From assembly GCA_049724395.1 (NCBI GenBank), contig JAUGWO010000261.1:1-46129 (forward strand): DNA of 46,129 nucleotides. The letters run 5' to 3'. The DNA is from Spongospora subterranea f. sp. subterranea (lineage: Eukaryota > Endomyxa: Phytomyxea > Phytomyxea > Plasmodiophorida). The notes beneath the pieces are model-generated. The model did not search any database. It saw nothing but the letters and a program-made list of their open reading frames with translations, and had not been told where the DNA came from. Position numbers and translations under genes: made by a program. Below are positions 21,501-33,261 of this stretch, piece after piece (within the stretch, counting starts at the first letter, position 1; the number at the start of each line of letters is the position of its first letter).

Positions 21501-24500
21501 TGTCGGCTTCTCTAGGATCAAAATCCCATTCTCAGCAGCTTTGCAGAGTCTAAATCAAGCTTCGTTGAAAACGTTGAGGAGACTCATCTCAAATTCAAAA
21601 TGGGCGGACACTTGGGTTCAAGGGCGATGATCAAGTCAAGTTTGCAGACGTCCCTTCCGGTAGTGAAGGAATGACGATATTGCTGGCGTAACGGTGGGTA
21701 TATACCATGCGATTCGAGCTGCAAATCCCCGTTTTATCGAATCGCGGGTCCCGTCATCATCTCTCGACTCATTCCGTCGAGTCTCGTTGCCGTTCCGCGA
21801 TTTGAATTTCCAGCCGGTTCCATCAGCGACCAGATGAAGCCAATTGCACCGATTGCCCATCTTGCAGTTTGGATTATGCATAATATCGTGGTCAACGCGA
21901 TACGTTCGCGATGGAACCGAACGGCGACGGGTGGCGTGAGGATCTTCCGCCGTCGCCAACCCCAGAAATATTTATCACGACAAGTAAATCGGCATTCCGT
22001 TGGTGATTATTTTTTCTGACGAAATGCCCAAATCGTAGTATTATACACCTTTCTGTTGATTCGATCATGGGCGACTCTTTTCAAAGGGCGGTTGCCGTTG
22101 TTCGTGTCTCAGCATGTGCGCCTGTGAACGCAAGCTACAAATGTGTTATCGCCGACGAGACTGGCACGATGATTGGGTTTTGAGACCAGGTTCGCTGGTC
22201 GAAATCATCTGTGGGAACTGTAAACCCCATCGTGTCAGGGAAACCCCTTATTTCCACAGTTGTAGCAGTTAACCCTTCATTATCGGAACCATTGTGATTC
22301 GCTTGAACACGCCAGGCAGGTGATGGACATGGGTTCATGTATCGCCTCATCGACCAACCAAAGAAATGCTCTGATACATTGTATCGGTTTAGGTCCTTAT
22401 ACCTGTGTGAATCGCTCGACGTTTTCTGATCGGCAGTTGGTGGTGTGTCGTTAGAGATCGAACGTCCGGTGGATTACGGCGGGTCGTACTATGGCAAACG
22501 GGGTTCCTGCAGGGACAGCCTGGTCGCCATAGACCAAACGAAACCAGGGGCGGTTATCGCAATCGCCCCAGATCTGAGAAGGCCACAGGCGATGGATTTC
22601 CACGTCGCATCGTGGAGAACCGCTCTGGAATTGGCACATGTTATGATTACATAACCAATGCTGCTCAATCTCGTACGTTCCTGCAGATACAGGTACCAGG
22701 GGCATTGCGTATCACCTTGGCAACATCGTTCGAAACTTGCCTTGATATCAAACACTGCTTTCTCTCTTTCAGCCTAGCACTTCCTGTTTTTCAGCTTCTT
22801 TTTGCTCTCTGCTCTTCCAAATTGGTCATTTTCAGATATTTCCACAAGAAACATATCAGTTTTAAATCTTGATGTCGCTCGGATCGTCTCTCCTTAGTGA
22901 AGATAGCGATAATATGCATGCCGCCTCTGAACTACCGTCAAGACCGGTCTCTATCGATCAAGCCCTTTCCATATACATGCCTGGTTTCGCTCATCACATC
23001 AGATTTTGTTTTTTCAGCATCTCCATAATGTCCAGAGGGAGATGAACAGTTTCGTCGTCGCCGCCCCCGTCGGCCGTAAGATTCCGATGGCGTCTGGATT
23101 GGTTGTTCGAAAGCGCAATGAGAAAATTATAGCCGCCTCTTCGGCATCCGACAACGGCTTGATCAACAGTTGTAATCCCTTCGTCGTCTTGGGAAATTGC
23201 AGCCTCCAAGACAGAAGCAGTTTTTGAATGCCTGAGGTTGATGGCCATTTGATCATCGTGATCGCAGTTCAATTTACCATAAAATAACGGGTCGAATTCA
23301 ATACGGCATTAGCTACTGAACATAATCGGTTCGGTCTTCGATATCATCATCCCCAACGCGATCGACATCGACGCCAAACCATCCGATAATTGCTGTTTTC
23401 TATGATGCAGTCGTGACTATAGAAGAAAAATGGTCCAAGGGCGAAGATCCATGGAAAACAAGGAAGTGCAGAGTGATCCTAAATAGGACCACTGTGAAAC
23501 GACCACTATAATCGCATCACTATCGCCATCCTCACATGTCCATTGGCCATCGCCCCTGACTATACTCCCCTTCTGTAAGTTGCCAAAGGTACCGCCCATG
23601 CGGGCACGCGTATAAGCCAAGAATGACCTCGACAGAAGGGCGACCACGCGAACCGAACACCACCGACCATATAATTGTCGATCAAGGCTTTCGAAGGCAC
23701 ACTTCTCTATTGGACGAACAGGCGAACGCCGACGCAGCACCGGATATAGCAGCGCTCCGAAGACAACTGCAGAACGCTTAAATCGCGCTCAAACCAACCA
23801 ATACGCTTGGTCGTGGCGTCTATTTGCGTTGAATTGGTTGACGTTGGCGTCGCTTCGTGTTCTTGATTGTCGATTAGCGTGGCGTAATCCGGGGCGGCTT
23901 GGTCGAGCGCGGTCCGCTGCATTGTTCGATGCTACGCCGGCGTTCGCCTGTTTCGGTCAATGGAGACGTGTGTCTCGAAGGCCACGACCGAGATTTGTCG
24001 ACGCTGAAGTAATCGACGGTTATATGTGGTCGGTGGTGGTCGGTGCGAGTGGTCTCGCCTTTCTACCGACTTCCATTCGTGTTATATGCGCCCACGAGTC
24101 GTGTGGCGTTGGCAACTTGTTGACTGCACAGGCGCCAGTTTATGGGCCAGTATTCAGCGTTTGCGCACTGATCACGTCTGGGGGGCATGTTTATATGATC
24201 AGCTGTCCCGGGTTCAGGCGACTCCACAATCGTCAATGCTCCCATTCACCACTCGTCCTTGAACTACTTCCCCGTCCATTGTCGCTACTCATCTACCCAC
24301 AGTAGATCCCATCGTTCTCTGCCCAATCCCATCTCCTGTTTTCCATCCAAAATTGTAAACGGCAGTTGGATGACCAGGGAACCAGCGACCGAGATATGTT
24401 GGCGTGTCCAGATATGGTCAGTCGTTGATGGCGTATTGCAGGCTCCAATGGACCTATTTCCGTTGGGTTTTCGCGACCTTTCCCCGGCCCTCAAATTTTG

Positions 24501-24554
24501 TCCGATCGCCGATCATTCGGTTCGTGGGCCCGTTCCGATTCATAGTTGTATTCG
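21501..24554. other. Three kb without a confident gene; two weak domain-like fragments
   Basis: Many overlapping frames are open on both strands because of moderate GC content, but none is convincing. Two fragments deserve mention. A plus-strand stretch starting at the ATG 22063 (MGDSFQRAVAVVRVS, then CVIADETGTMI) resembles the first strands of an OB-fold single-strand DNA-binding protein, and the next frame continues LRPGSLVEIICGN. A minus-strand stretch at 23014-23256 contains FSLRFRTTNPDAIGIL, which resembles a laminin-G strand pair. Neither extends into a full domain. The 3' part is the upstream region of the first secreted paralogue. Confidence 0.3.
22063..22290 (+). pseudogene. Possible OB-fold (SSB-like) protein fragment
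   Basis: Begins ATG with about 38 codons in frame, including YKCVIADETGTMI, similar to the C-[IV]-x-D-E-T-G-[ST]-[IM]-[IV] strand of OB-fold ssDNA-binding proteins of the SOSS-B type. A one-base shift near the GGGTTTT run would bring in LRPGSLVEIICGN, similar to the K/RPG...V strand that follows in that family. The frame then stops and no further strands are seen. It may be a broken gene, an exon with unseen partners, or chance similarity. Confidence 0.25.
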
Positions 24555-25284
24555 ATGGCGCACTCTACTCAGGTTTTGGTTTTGGCCACTGTGCTCTCGC
24601 TGCTGTCGCATGGCGCTATTGGGCAGGCGATCCCTGTCGCCAACACGACCAAGATCGAGGCCCCGGGCAACGTCTCGTTCCCGCCCAAGAACCATTCCGT
24701 CATCCCACCTAGCAAGATGACGGCCTGCAATCTGACGAGCTTCTTTGCGGCGCTCGTTGAGCGATCCGAGTGCGGCCAATCAGTCGATCAACTTGTTCGA
24801 CGACAACGTCCGCATTGTGGCTGAAGACGTCACGAAGAACACGGGGTTGCGGCTGAAAGGAAAGAAGGACCTGGCGCTGTTCCTCAAATGTAAGTCGAGA
24901 TTGGGGCCGGCACGATTCGTCCCATTGCTGATCTGGCCCGTTCCCTAGCGCAAATCATATTGGCGGATCTGTTTGGGAACACGACGATCTCGCTGAACAA
25001 GACGCTGATCGACAAGAAGGACCAATGCGTTGTGCCATTCGCTATATCTAGTCGAGTCCTCTCCAACTGCAAAGAATTACGAAACGGGTTGGGTCTCGTT
25101 CATCACTATAATCGACTAAGGTGTGCTCATATATAAACCGTTTAGAGCGATCTCAGGTGTTCTGAATGTCAAGACCCGTGGCGGCAAGATTGTGGACTTC
25201 AACCGAACCCTGGATAACTCTCAGATGCGTCAAGCTCATAACTGTATCTTGACCAAGCTGCAGCCGACGAATCGGACCGGATAA
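24555..25284 (+). CDS. Small secreted glycoprotein, NTF2/SnoaL-like fold (copy 1)
   Basis: Starts ATG 24555 with a signal peptide (MAHSTQVLVLATVLSLLSHG, cleavage probably after GQA). Three exons: introns begin GTAAGT after ALFLK (about 24890) and GTTGGG after LRNG (about 25086), the same positions as in copy 2. The protein is about 205 residues with several NxT/NxS sequons. The run SINLFDDNVRIVAED, GKKDLALFLK, then GVLNVKTRGGKIVDFNRTLD fits the cone-shaped NTF2/SnoaL pattern (helix, LF-x-D-D-V, G-x-x-[DE]-[IL], and a final strand with G-K-I-V). No enzyme residues can be named, and the fold call is inference. One extra C near 24755 shifts the frame relative to copy 2 (AAS-L in copy 2); removal of that shift would restore similarity, so either an assembly error or a broken gene. 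Confidence 0.7.
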
Positions 25285-26863
25285 TAAATCCCTTTGGCTA
25301 TTTTTTGTTGAATAAATGGACGTGTCTGAACAGAATGTGTTTCGATGACCATATCAAATCTGTCTCGGTCCAGACTGTTGCCGATGTAGAATGAAAAACT
25401 GCGTTTTTTTTCAATTTTAAAGAATCGGAGCCGGTCACAAAATGCATTTCCAGTGCTGCCAAGGCACGTCGACACCTCGGTTGTCATTTATTGAAAACGA
25501 GTTTGGCAACACGTAAGCGGGTTCCGTCAAGCATGCGGCATTCATGATGGGCTGGACAATACGTTGATCCAGTGCTTTCAACGTCTTTCCTGGGAACGGA
25601 AGATCCCGATTTCCCCCGAATACGGTAAACCGTGCGGCGGTCCAATGGTCGCGCCGGAGACGAACGTGAAAGCTGGTTGTTGACCTGATAACGCCGAGTT
25701 GACGCCTCTGTCAATTTACAACGGCAGGAGCTGGGAGATGACGAAACGGCTGTTCGTTCGCCGCTATGATCTGAAGCGATACTTGTCCTCCCCCCTTTGT
25801 CGTATAAAGTATTGAGGGGGAAAGACTCCAGAGCTGCCGAGAATAGCATGATTCAGGGACCGAGCGGGCCCTGATGGCTGGTCAGTTGGCGAGTTCTGAT
25901 CTGTAGCTCCACCTTTGCGACTTATGATAATGATATCTATTAATCTTCGTTTTCGCCCTCATTTGAGCGATCAAAGTCAACCCGCCTAATTATTGCAGGA
26001 TGGATATCGTCAAGTTTGCAATCAGACAATGTTTCAAGAGGCGTTCCGGGCAAGTTTACCTCATAACATCATTGAAGTGTTATTTTCGGTATCTCGTGCG
26101 TATGAATCTCGGGGATTCCTTCGCAGCGCCTTGCAAAACCCGTTCACAGTCTGTAAATGGCTTTGGAAACGGTCATCAATAGAAGTTGATCGAAGAATAA
26201 TTGTTTGGTCGTCTCACTTAATACCCACCAATCGGTATTGCCAAGACGAGGGTTTGCGCTTGAATCAATCCCGTTGAGCGATTTATGGGTGACACTGATC
26301 CCCAAACTGCGCAGTCATGATCAGGGTCCCATAATCGTGATCCGACAACCGAGCGGTATTTGAACCCGATCGGCACATGAGCAATGAGCATGGATGGGAA
26401 TCTGGAGTCGCATGCGCCTTGACGTGCGGCACCAGTGTTCGCGATATTGGTCCACACGCTATCTCAAACATCGTCGAGCGGCGAGCACTTGACAGAGGCT
26501 TCGTGCCCCGTGGTCGTCAATAGGTGTAGAATCGCCAGCGGTGATGGGCGTGCGGATCGCATCCTCGATCGACGACATCTGTTGAGCGCGGTCGGTGTCC
26601 TTCACGGGATGTCGACGTGTTGCTCCATTTGACATCACGCCATATTCCATACTCTCGTTGCGAAGTCACTATGTGGCAATGATCGCCGGGAAAAACCATG
26701 GCTGTGAACACTTCTCTACCAATAATACCCTTTCAACTTAATCAAAACGAACAGAAAACATGAGCCAATTTTGGCTGTCCACAATTTTCGGTTTATTTCT
26801 CACTTTCATCACTGAGATATATCCGCTCACATCGTATGTTAATGAGTAAAAACATATCACGTT
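25285..26863. other. Spacer between the two convergent secreted paralogues
   Basis: About 1.6 kb. Open frames such as 25484-25849 (minus, Arg/Ser-rich) and 25993-26277 (plus) have no recognised motif. Both gene 3' ends lie at its borders. Confidence 0.3.
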
Positions 26864-27600
26864 ATCCAGTCTGGTTGAGGCTCGTTCGATTCATGCTCTT
26901 CAGCTTGTTCAACATGCAATTACCGGCAATTCGGCGCTGAGAAGCGTCCAACGAACGGTTGAAGTTCACAATCTTGTCATTCTGGGAATGGACGTTGAGT
27001 ATACCTTGCAGAGCTCTACAAAGGCAAAATTAATGGATGATGAGAACATATAGATCAATAATAGCCCAACCCGTTTTGCAATCCTTGGCATTTAGAGAGA
27101 ATCTCACTACGTACAGTGAATGGCACCACACATTCGTTTTTCTTATCGACCAACGTCTTATTGAGTGAAATCGTCGTATTTCCAAAGAGATCAGTCAACA
27201 TGATTTGGGCTGGGTTTTAGCGAGGTCGGTAAAGAAGGCAAAATCATTGACACAATCTCGACCGACCTTTCAGGAACAATGCCAGGTCTTTTTTGCCTGT
27301 CATTCGGACCTCCATATCGTGGGTGATATCATCGGCGACAATATGGACGTTATCGTCAAACAAGTTCAGAGACTGGTTAGCAGTGCTCTGATTTTTCAAC
27401 GATGCCGCCACGAAACCGGTCAGATTACAAGCTGTCATCTCGCTGGGTGGAATGACGGATTTGTTGCCGGGAGAAAAAGGGACACCGCCCGGTGTATGAA
27501 TCTCTGTGCTGTTGGGCGCCGGGATCGTCTGTCCTAGAGTGCCATACGAGATCAGCGAGACGCACATGGCTAGAGCCAGAACCTCGGTAGATTGCACCAT
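26864..27600 (-). CDS. Small secreted glycoprotein, NTF2/SnoaL-like fold (copy 2)
   Basis: Minus-strand paralogue of the gene at 24555-25284, with the same three exons and the same intron phases; here the frame is intact throughout. Signal peptide MVQSTEVLALAMCVSLISYG, then about 190 residues. Conserved between copies: CNLTxF, ANQSxNLFDDNV, GKKDLALFLK, TDLFGNTTISLNKTL, CVVPF, GILNV...KIVNFNRSLD and a C-terminal NRT. Exon 1 ends in ALFLKG, with the intron starting GTCGGT; the second intron starts GTTGGG and ends TTTGTAG. Amino-acid similarity to copy 1 is high (more than half identical by eye). The orientation, tail to tail 1.6 kb apart, points to inverted local duplication. Two cysteines (CNLT and ECVV) plus one near LSKC recur in both. 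Function unknown; secreted into vesicles or outside the cell. Confidence 0.8.
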
Positions 27601-28547
27601 CGTTTACGGTTATGAATCGGAACAGGAAACGGAATGTCGGTCATCGGAGAATTGGGTCGGTATGTTTTTCGGTGACAGCGCCACGAATTCATCTGAGAAA
27701 GGCTGTTGCATTGTAAAATGTGAAGACTGAAGTCAGGCGACATCTTTTGAAATAGGAAAATATCGGAATCTATCATCGAAAGCCCCAGGGGTATTCTCTG
27801 TCAGTCGCTGCATAAAACATAATAGGGTATACTCGAACTCTGTAGATCCTCCTATGGGTTCGTGGCAATTTATTCTCTCAACACCGCCAGTCCTCTACAA
27901 GTTCATCGCTTGCGACGCACGAATTGTGAAACTTACCGATCATGAAGTTTGAAATACATCATTGCGTGGCTCTTGCTGCCTATTGCTGAATGATCATTGA
28001 TCTAGACACTTCAGCAGAAGAAGGGTCAGATGTTTGCTCTCATGCGCGTTTACAATTGGATGCAAATAAGAAAACCAGAGGACTTAATTGTGCTAAAATG
28101 TTGATGTTGTATTGGGAGTATCTTTCTTGTAGAATCGTAGACAACGTTTATTTTCGTTTTCTGGGACGTTGTCAATGGTCTAACATGCTCTCACGTTATT
28201 ATATTGAGCCTTGCTTGCAGAATTTTCCCTAGTGACAACTAATTTGAGGGCAGCAATTCACATCCTCCAACAGGGTACTTAATTCACCACAAGTTATATT
28301 TTGAGAAGAACCTGCGTTCCAGCTTAGTTCGATACAGTCATGGCTGATCAATGAATGCCACAACTTCAACATCAAACTTTTGATAGTCAATAAACAACAA
28401 CTCAAGAGATATTTTTGCATTGAAAAGATCTGAACGAGAGCGTGGGCGTAAAAGCTGATCAAGTTGATATTGAACGTGTATGTGCAGAAGTGATTTGCTG
28501 AATATAGTAGCATATTTTGCGAAACCAAATAGTTGATGATATAATAT
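27601..28547. other. Upstream of secreted copy 2 and of the FYVE-finger gene
   Basis: About 950 bases between divergent starts (27600 minus, 28548 plus). It contains short frames only and presumably both promoters. Confidence 0.35.
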
Positions 28548-31500
28548 ATGAATATTTCTGGCAGCGGACACAACCACAGTTCATCAATTTCATCGCTGTC
28601 GTCATCGCCAGTTCACCAAACTCCATCGTCAGAGCTCAGCGAATTCAACGTCCAACAACTCAATATTTCACCGCAATTAATAGAGGAAATCAAGGAAACA
28701 AGTACAGAATATAATCGCAGACAATCCCGTTTAACGCATCTCCTTTCCCGAGGATTGAACAAACAAGTTCCAAATTCCGACTGTTGCCAACTGCCGTTAT
28801 TGCAACAGGTTGGTTTAGCAACCGTTTGGTTAATTTATCTCACTGATTTTTCCCAGATACTCAACGATTTTCGCTCAGTTAACGATATATACAGCACTAT
28901 CATCTCGGATGAAAGGTCCTGTTTGACAGATATCGATTGCATAGAGCAAATATCTCTCTATGTCAACAACAATATTGCGAAGATCCAGATGATTCTTCAT
29001 CCTTGCCTATGCATGGGATCATCTGCCTCTCCATCGTGTCCATGGGCCTTCATCAAATCACTATTCACCCAACCTTTTCGTCTATATATCATACATTGCC
29101 TGTCAACTCATGATCAGGATCTTATCCGATCAGTCTTCAATTCTCTATATTGGAATCCACGTACTACATCGTCGGTCTTTGTCGCTATGTACAGCTCGAA
29201 TTCAAGCGCCAGTTTACTCCACATATCCTCCACTGCACGAGATGTTGTCGTCCTCGTCTGGACACACCGGTTCCGAACCTGATGTCGCATCGGATCCAAC
29301 CATGTTCATCTATGATATATTGCAGTGCGAGTTCGGTAATGGAGAACTCCCTGAAGAGGTGCTCGAGATCATATACGGTATCGTTATACCGGCATATCCA
29401 CAGCAGGTATATACGATACGCTCATACCCCCCATCATGACCGAGGCCATACACGTATCACCATATCACTCGCAACGCATGTAACTCTCCTCATGAAACGT
29501 GATAACCATTGCATTACCCACCCATATTACTCAATGTTCATGTAAAAAACACGTCTTACAGAACCCATACAACGCGGCCCGCTTGTAACTTCCCTCATGA
29601 AACGTTATATCCATTTTGCATTCCCACAGTTCGCACTGCATTCACGCGAGTTCAACATTATCGTAACGATAATGTTGAACGAAATCCCCAAAGAGCCACA
29701 TCCATGTTTCGTCTCCTGAAACAAATTCATTACTCGCTCACTTGTCAAATCGTCTCATAGGTGTCGTTGTTGCTGTTATGCATATCACATAGTCGATTAT
29801 CGTCACGGTCCGATCTGGTGATTCAGGATTTCATCAATTACCTCGGTAGCTCGCAGTCCGATCAGCTGCATTATTGGATGACATGGCACATGTCCACTGC
29901 ATATTTGTCACAAGCTTTCAATTATCTGTATAAGGTTCGATTAGAGTGACGAACGTAATCGGTCCCTGATTGCGCTGTTATAGTGCATTGGTGATCAGTC
30001 CATGAACCCATACGAAATTTGGGACAACGATAACGATATCGATGACGAGAAAGGCAGAATATATCGCCGAATCCAGTTGTTATTCTCGCCAACGTTGGCG
30101 ATAACTTACAGGTAGTGCGCTAGGTAGTCCATTATGTATTCTTGTTATCGTTTCCTTAGCATGAAGACATTCATTTTTAGTCCAGACATATTCTGATTTA
30201 CAGAAGTTTAGCCTTTTTGTCCTTTGGTTTCCATAACTTTCAAGAATCATATTACCTAGATATTTCACAGATGGTTTATCGGAGGGAGCGATCCGCCAGC
30301 ATGTTCTCAGTTCACCAATCCCATACTGCTATCAATGAGGTAGAACGTATTGTCATGCTATGTTCCGCCAGTTAACCTGATGATTACATAATGCAACAGG
30401 AGTCTTCGATATATCAACGGATCCAGTTGGGACATTTTTTCATCATGGGTCATCAACACCGTCCTGTACCAGCTAGTGAGGAGGATATCAGCCAACTTCC
30501 AGGTCTTCCAATCATGTCGTTCAGCTTCTGACTCGATTTTTCATAATCTGCTTGCTCTTGCTACCGTTGTTGACGAATTCATCTTCTTCTCGCCCATCTC
30601 ATATGACAAAGATTCCCAGGCGGCGAAGGATCGCCACAAATCGTTTGTTCGATTCAGATCTCACCTTCGCGACCAGAACCGTATCATTGTAGATTATTGT
30701 GTTGAAAACAATGAACAGATATGTGACACACCAGAAGATCTTGTACCATCATCTTTGAAATTTACTGTCGTGTCTGTACATGACATTATCAACGATCTCA
30801 ATGGTTTCGATTATCGATTAAATCAGAGGTGAGTTTCAATGATTATGTGGTTAGGCTCAACGATAGTTGGTGTTCTTATTCGGATAATGCTAAAAATATG
30901 TACACAAGTTGTTGTACTTACGTTGTTTTCTCAGGAAGCTTGGTATTCACATCGATGCCAGTACTGGGTTCGCATTAGATCTGCCCCTATCATCTGCTTT
31001 GCATAAACTGTTACAAAAAGTCCTTGATGATGTGTTGCCGCGGTTGCCCAGTGAAGCATCAGATTCGATGCAATCTACTATCAGCTGGTAAGTCAAACAC
31101 ATTCGGCAATTGAATTTTTGATAATTTTTTGGTACAATCGTAGTCAGATCCGAGATGAAGTTCGTTTCTTTGAACATTGTTGTCATTTCCTGGATAATAT
31201 CCACATACGAAATGAGAAGGCGACGTTATCCGGTATTTTATGCAAAAGGCTATTCAATACAGGAAGGCATTTCAAAGGGTTTACAATATCGGATAAGAAG
31301 CAATGGGATCAATATGTTCAGGTACGGATAATTTGAAGATGATGTTGAATTGATAGCAGTGTGTTAATGCTGTTATTACTGTGTAGGTCCAAATAGAGGA
31401 TACTTTGTTGAAAGAACAAAGGCGGTCTGCTGTTTTGAGAAAACCATGCAATTTATACATCTATCAGCTTCAAGGAAACATTGACCTCATCAATTCAGGG

Positions 31501-32804
31501 GGACAACAACGAACTGACCGTCAAGAATATCAATTAGAAATTGAAAACTTTCTATCACATACTCACACCATCGGAGATTACCAGCCAGAAACATCAGATA
31601 GTAAAGAGATTCGTTGGGTAATCCCAATGGCAACGCGTCAGCATAAGTGGCTTAGTTATGGACCCAGGGCGCTCATCCAGTTTTGACCAGAAGAACGGCG
31701 ACAGAGAAGAATTTAACAATAATAGATGAAAAATCGAAAAACGAAGACCATATTATTACCACAATACACAAAGATCGTATACATCCACATCGAGACTGTG
31801 TCTGCAAATCAATAATATTATACAAGGTAACATCCATAGCACACTCTTGAATTAAACGGATGTTGGTTAAACAGGGTGATGTTGAAAACAAGTTTTATTT
31901 GTCACGTTCTTGACGTGATACTTTGCATGACTTTAGGGCCGAGAAGTAGTCGCCATACAAAATATTCGCCAAATCAAGTCATTGCATTTCATGTCGGACG
32001 GATTCAGCTCCTCAGCAATAGATGGCGCTTTCTCGCCGTCATCAAAACTAGCGACTTCAGCCTCATCATTCTCAGGGTTTGAAAGGTCCTCGACCTTAAG
32101 TTCCACAATCCTACCCAAATATCACGTATGCCATCGTCACCGGAGTGGAGTGGTCATTACTAAATTGCTCCATATATATAGTTCATGTGTGTGGCCTTAT
32201 TTAATGATGGAAAATCAAGCGAGTATTTATTTAAGACAGCCGATCAGCGATTCCAGTTTATCATGGTATGCTCGGACTTCGCCCCCGAAATCAAGGTTTA
32301 TCGCCCTATCCGCATGCCCTCAGCATCATTACCGTGCGTCTACAAAGTAATTCAAAAGCATAGACGCCTCAATATTGTTATAGAACGAGTTGCAAAGATT
32401 TCGATACCAGTAATTGCAGTATATGTTCAAAGCAGTTCACTGTATTTCTACAGCGATACCAGTGTAAAATGTGTGAATCCACAATGTGCAAGAAATGCAG
32501 CGAAAAGGCCGACGCCATTGAGCTAGGATTGCGATATGGCCAAACAACACGATTATGTCGGACATGTTTTAAGACGGTACGAGTGCTCAACTAAAGTGCA
32601 TAAGACTGAATAATGGCTTAGAGATCAATATGGAATGATGACGTGTGGAGGAAACGCGTGGAATTTGAAAAGATGGCAATAAACCTATACCAAACGAAAT
32701 GCAGGCAGACGTTCGAGCAGTATGTAATACAGATAGGTAAACAAGCTCTATCATTGACATTGGATTTCAAGGTTAAACAGAAGCCAGTACCTGCAAATAG
32801 GTGA
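28548..32804 (+). CDS. Large protein of unknown function with C-terminal FYVE-type zinc finger
   Basis: A many-exon gene. Exon 1 (28548-28808) starts ATG and encodes a Ser-rich N terminus. Further exons include 28857-29160, 29195-29406, about 29791-29936, about 29982-30110, 30420-30830, 30935-31090, 31142-31320 and 31387-31654. They encode a mostly helical protein that I cannot match to a family. The last exons (about 32180-32804) contain a possible PH-like strand set (ALFNDGKSSEYLFKT) and then a zinc finger with spacing C-x2-C-x11-C-x2-C-x4-C-x2-C-x19-C-x2-C (NCSIC, YQCKMC, MCKKC, LCRTC), exactly that of FYVE domains, which bind phosphatidylinositol 3-phosphate on endosomes. The basic RHHCR patch of canonical FYVE is reduced to RYQCK, so lipid binding is uncertain. 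The stretch 31880-32180 is not resolved into exons. Introns of 34 nt (29161-29194) and 26 nt (31655-31680) are needed to keep frame. Exon borders are approximate. Confidence 0.6.
29650..29680. repeat. Perfect 31-base palindrome inside a long intron
   Basis: Two 15-base arms, GTTCAACATTATCGT and its exact reverse complement, around one central A. It lies in the unusually long intron (about 29407-29790) of the FYVE-finger gene, where other introns are 26-60 nt. It could be a small hairpin insertion or a structured splicing or RNA element. Confidence 0.8.
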
Positions 32805-33261
32805 CTAGCCATTAGCAATTACATTTTGAGACTGCCTCCCATGTCGATTTGTTTAGTTTTGTTTTGTCTAACCATCGCAAGAGTTCGTCTTCACAGTACT
32901 ACATAAGCAAGACAAGGTCATCGACGATTCACGTCGATCATAAATTACCATTAGGGGAGCGGTTAGCAAGACAACCCAGCATACTAGCATCGTTTAAGTT
33001 CGTCATCTTTGCAAACGGTATGCTACCGTATAGTTACTTGGATCGACAATGCATGGCTTAATCATGGCTTTTCAAGGGATCCGCAATGTCAATACAGTCA
33101 TCTGACGAAGATGACCACTCCACCTCCTCTGTTAATCGTAGGCCATTACGATTCAAATCGAGAATTGTGGCAACAACGGCTTCACAAAAGGGCGCATTAT
33201 TGAGTGGTCTATGACCAAAATAAATCGAACATAATTAATAATTACACTGAAATGCATATAT
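32805..33261. other. Convergent intergenic region between the FYVE-finger gene and UTP7
   Basis: About 450 bases, with both gene 3' ends. No frame of note; presumed terminators. Confidence 0.4.

Noticed and set aside
23829-24720. Long overlapping plus-strand frames upstream of secreted copy 1
   Set aside because: GC-rich Arg/Ser frames in all phases, no start context and no motif; the last part is out of frame with the real gene.
30080-30268. Minus-strand frame with a pol-like look in an intron of the FYVE-finger gene
   Set aside because: No conserved retroelement motif could be matched.
31933-32118. Acidic minus-strand frame opposite the FYVE-finger gene
   Set aside because: Lies inside the plus-strand gene in an unresolved exon area; no motif and no ATG start. 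Kept only as a warning that this part of the gene model is uncertain.
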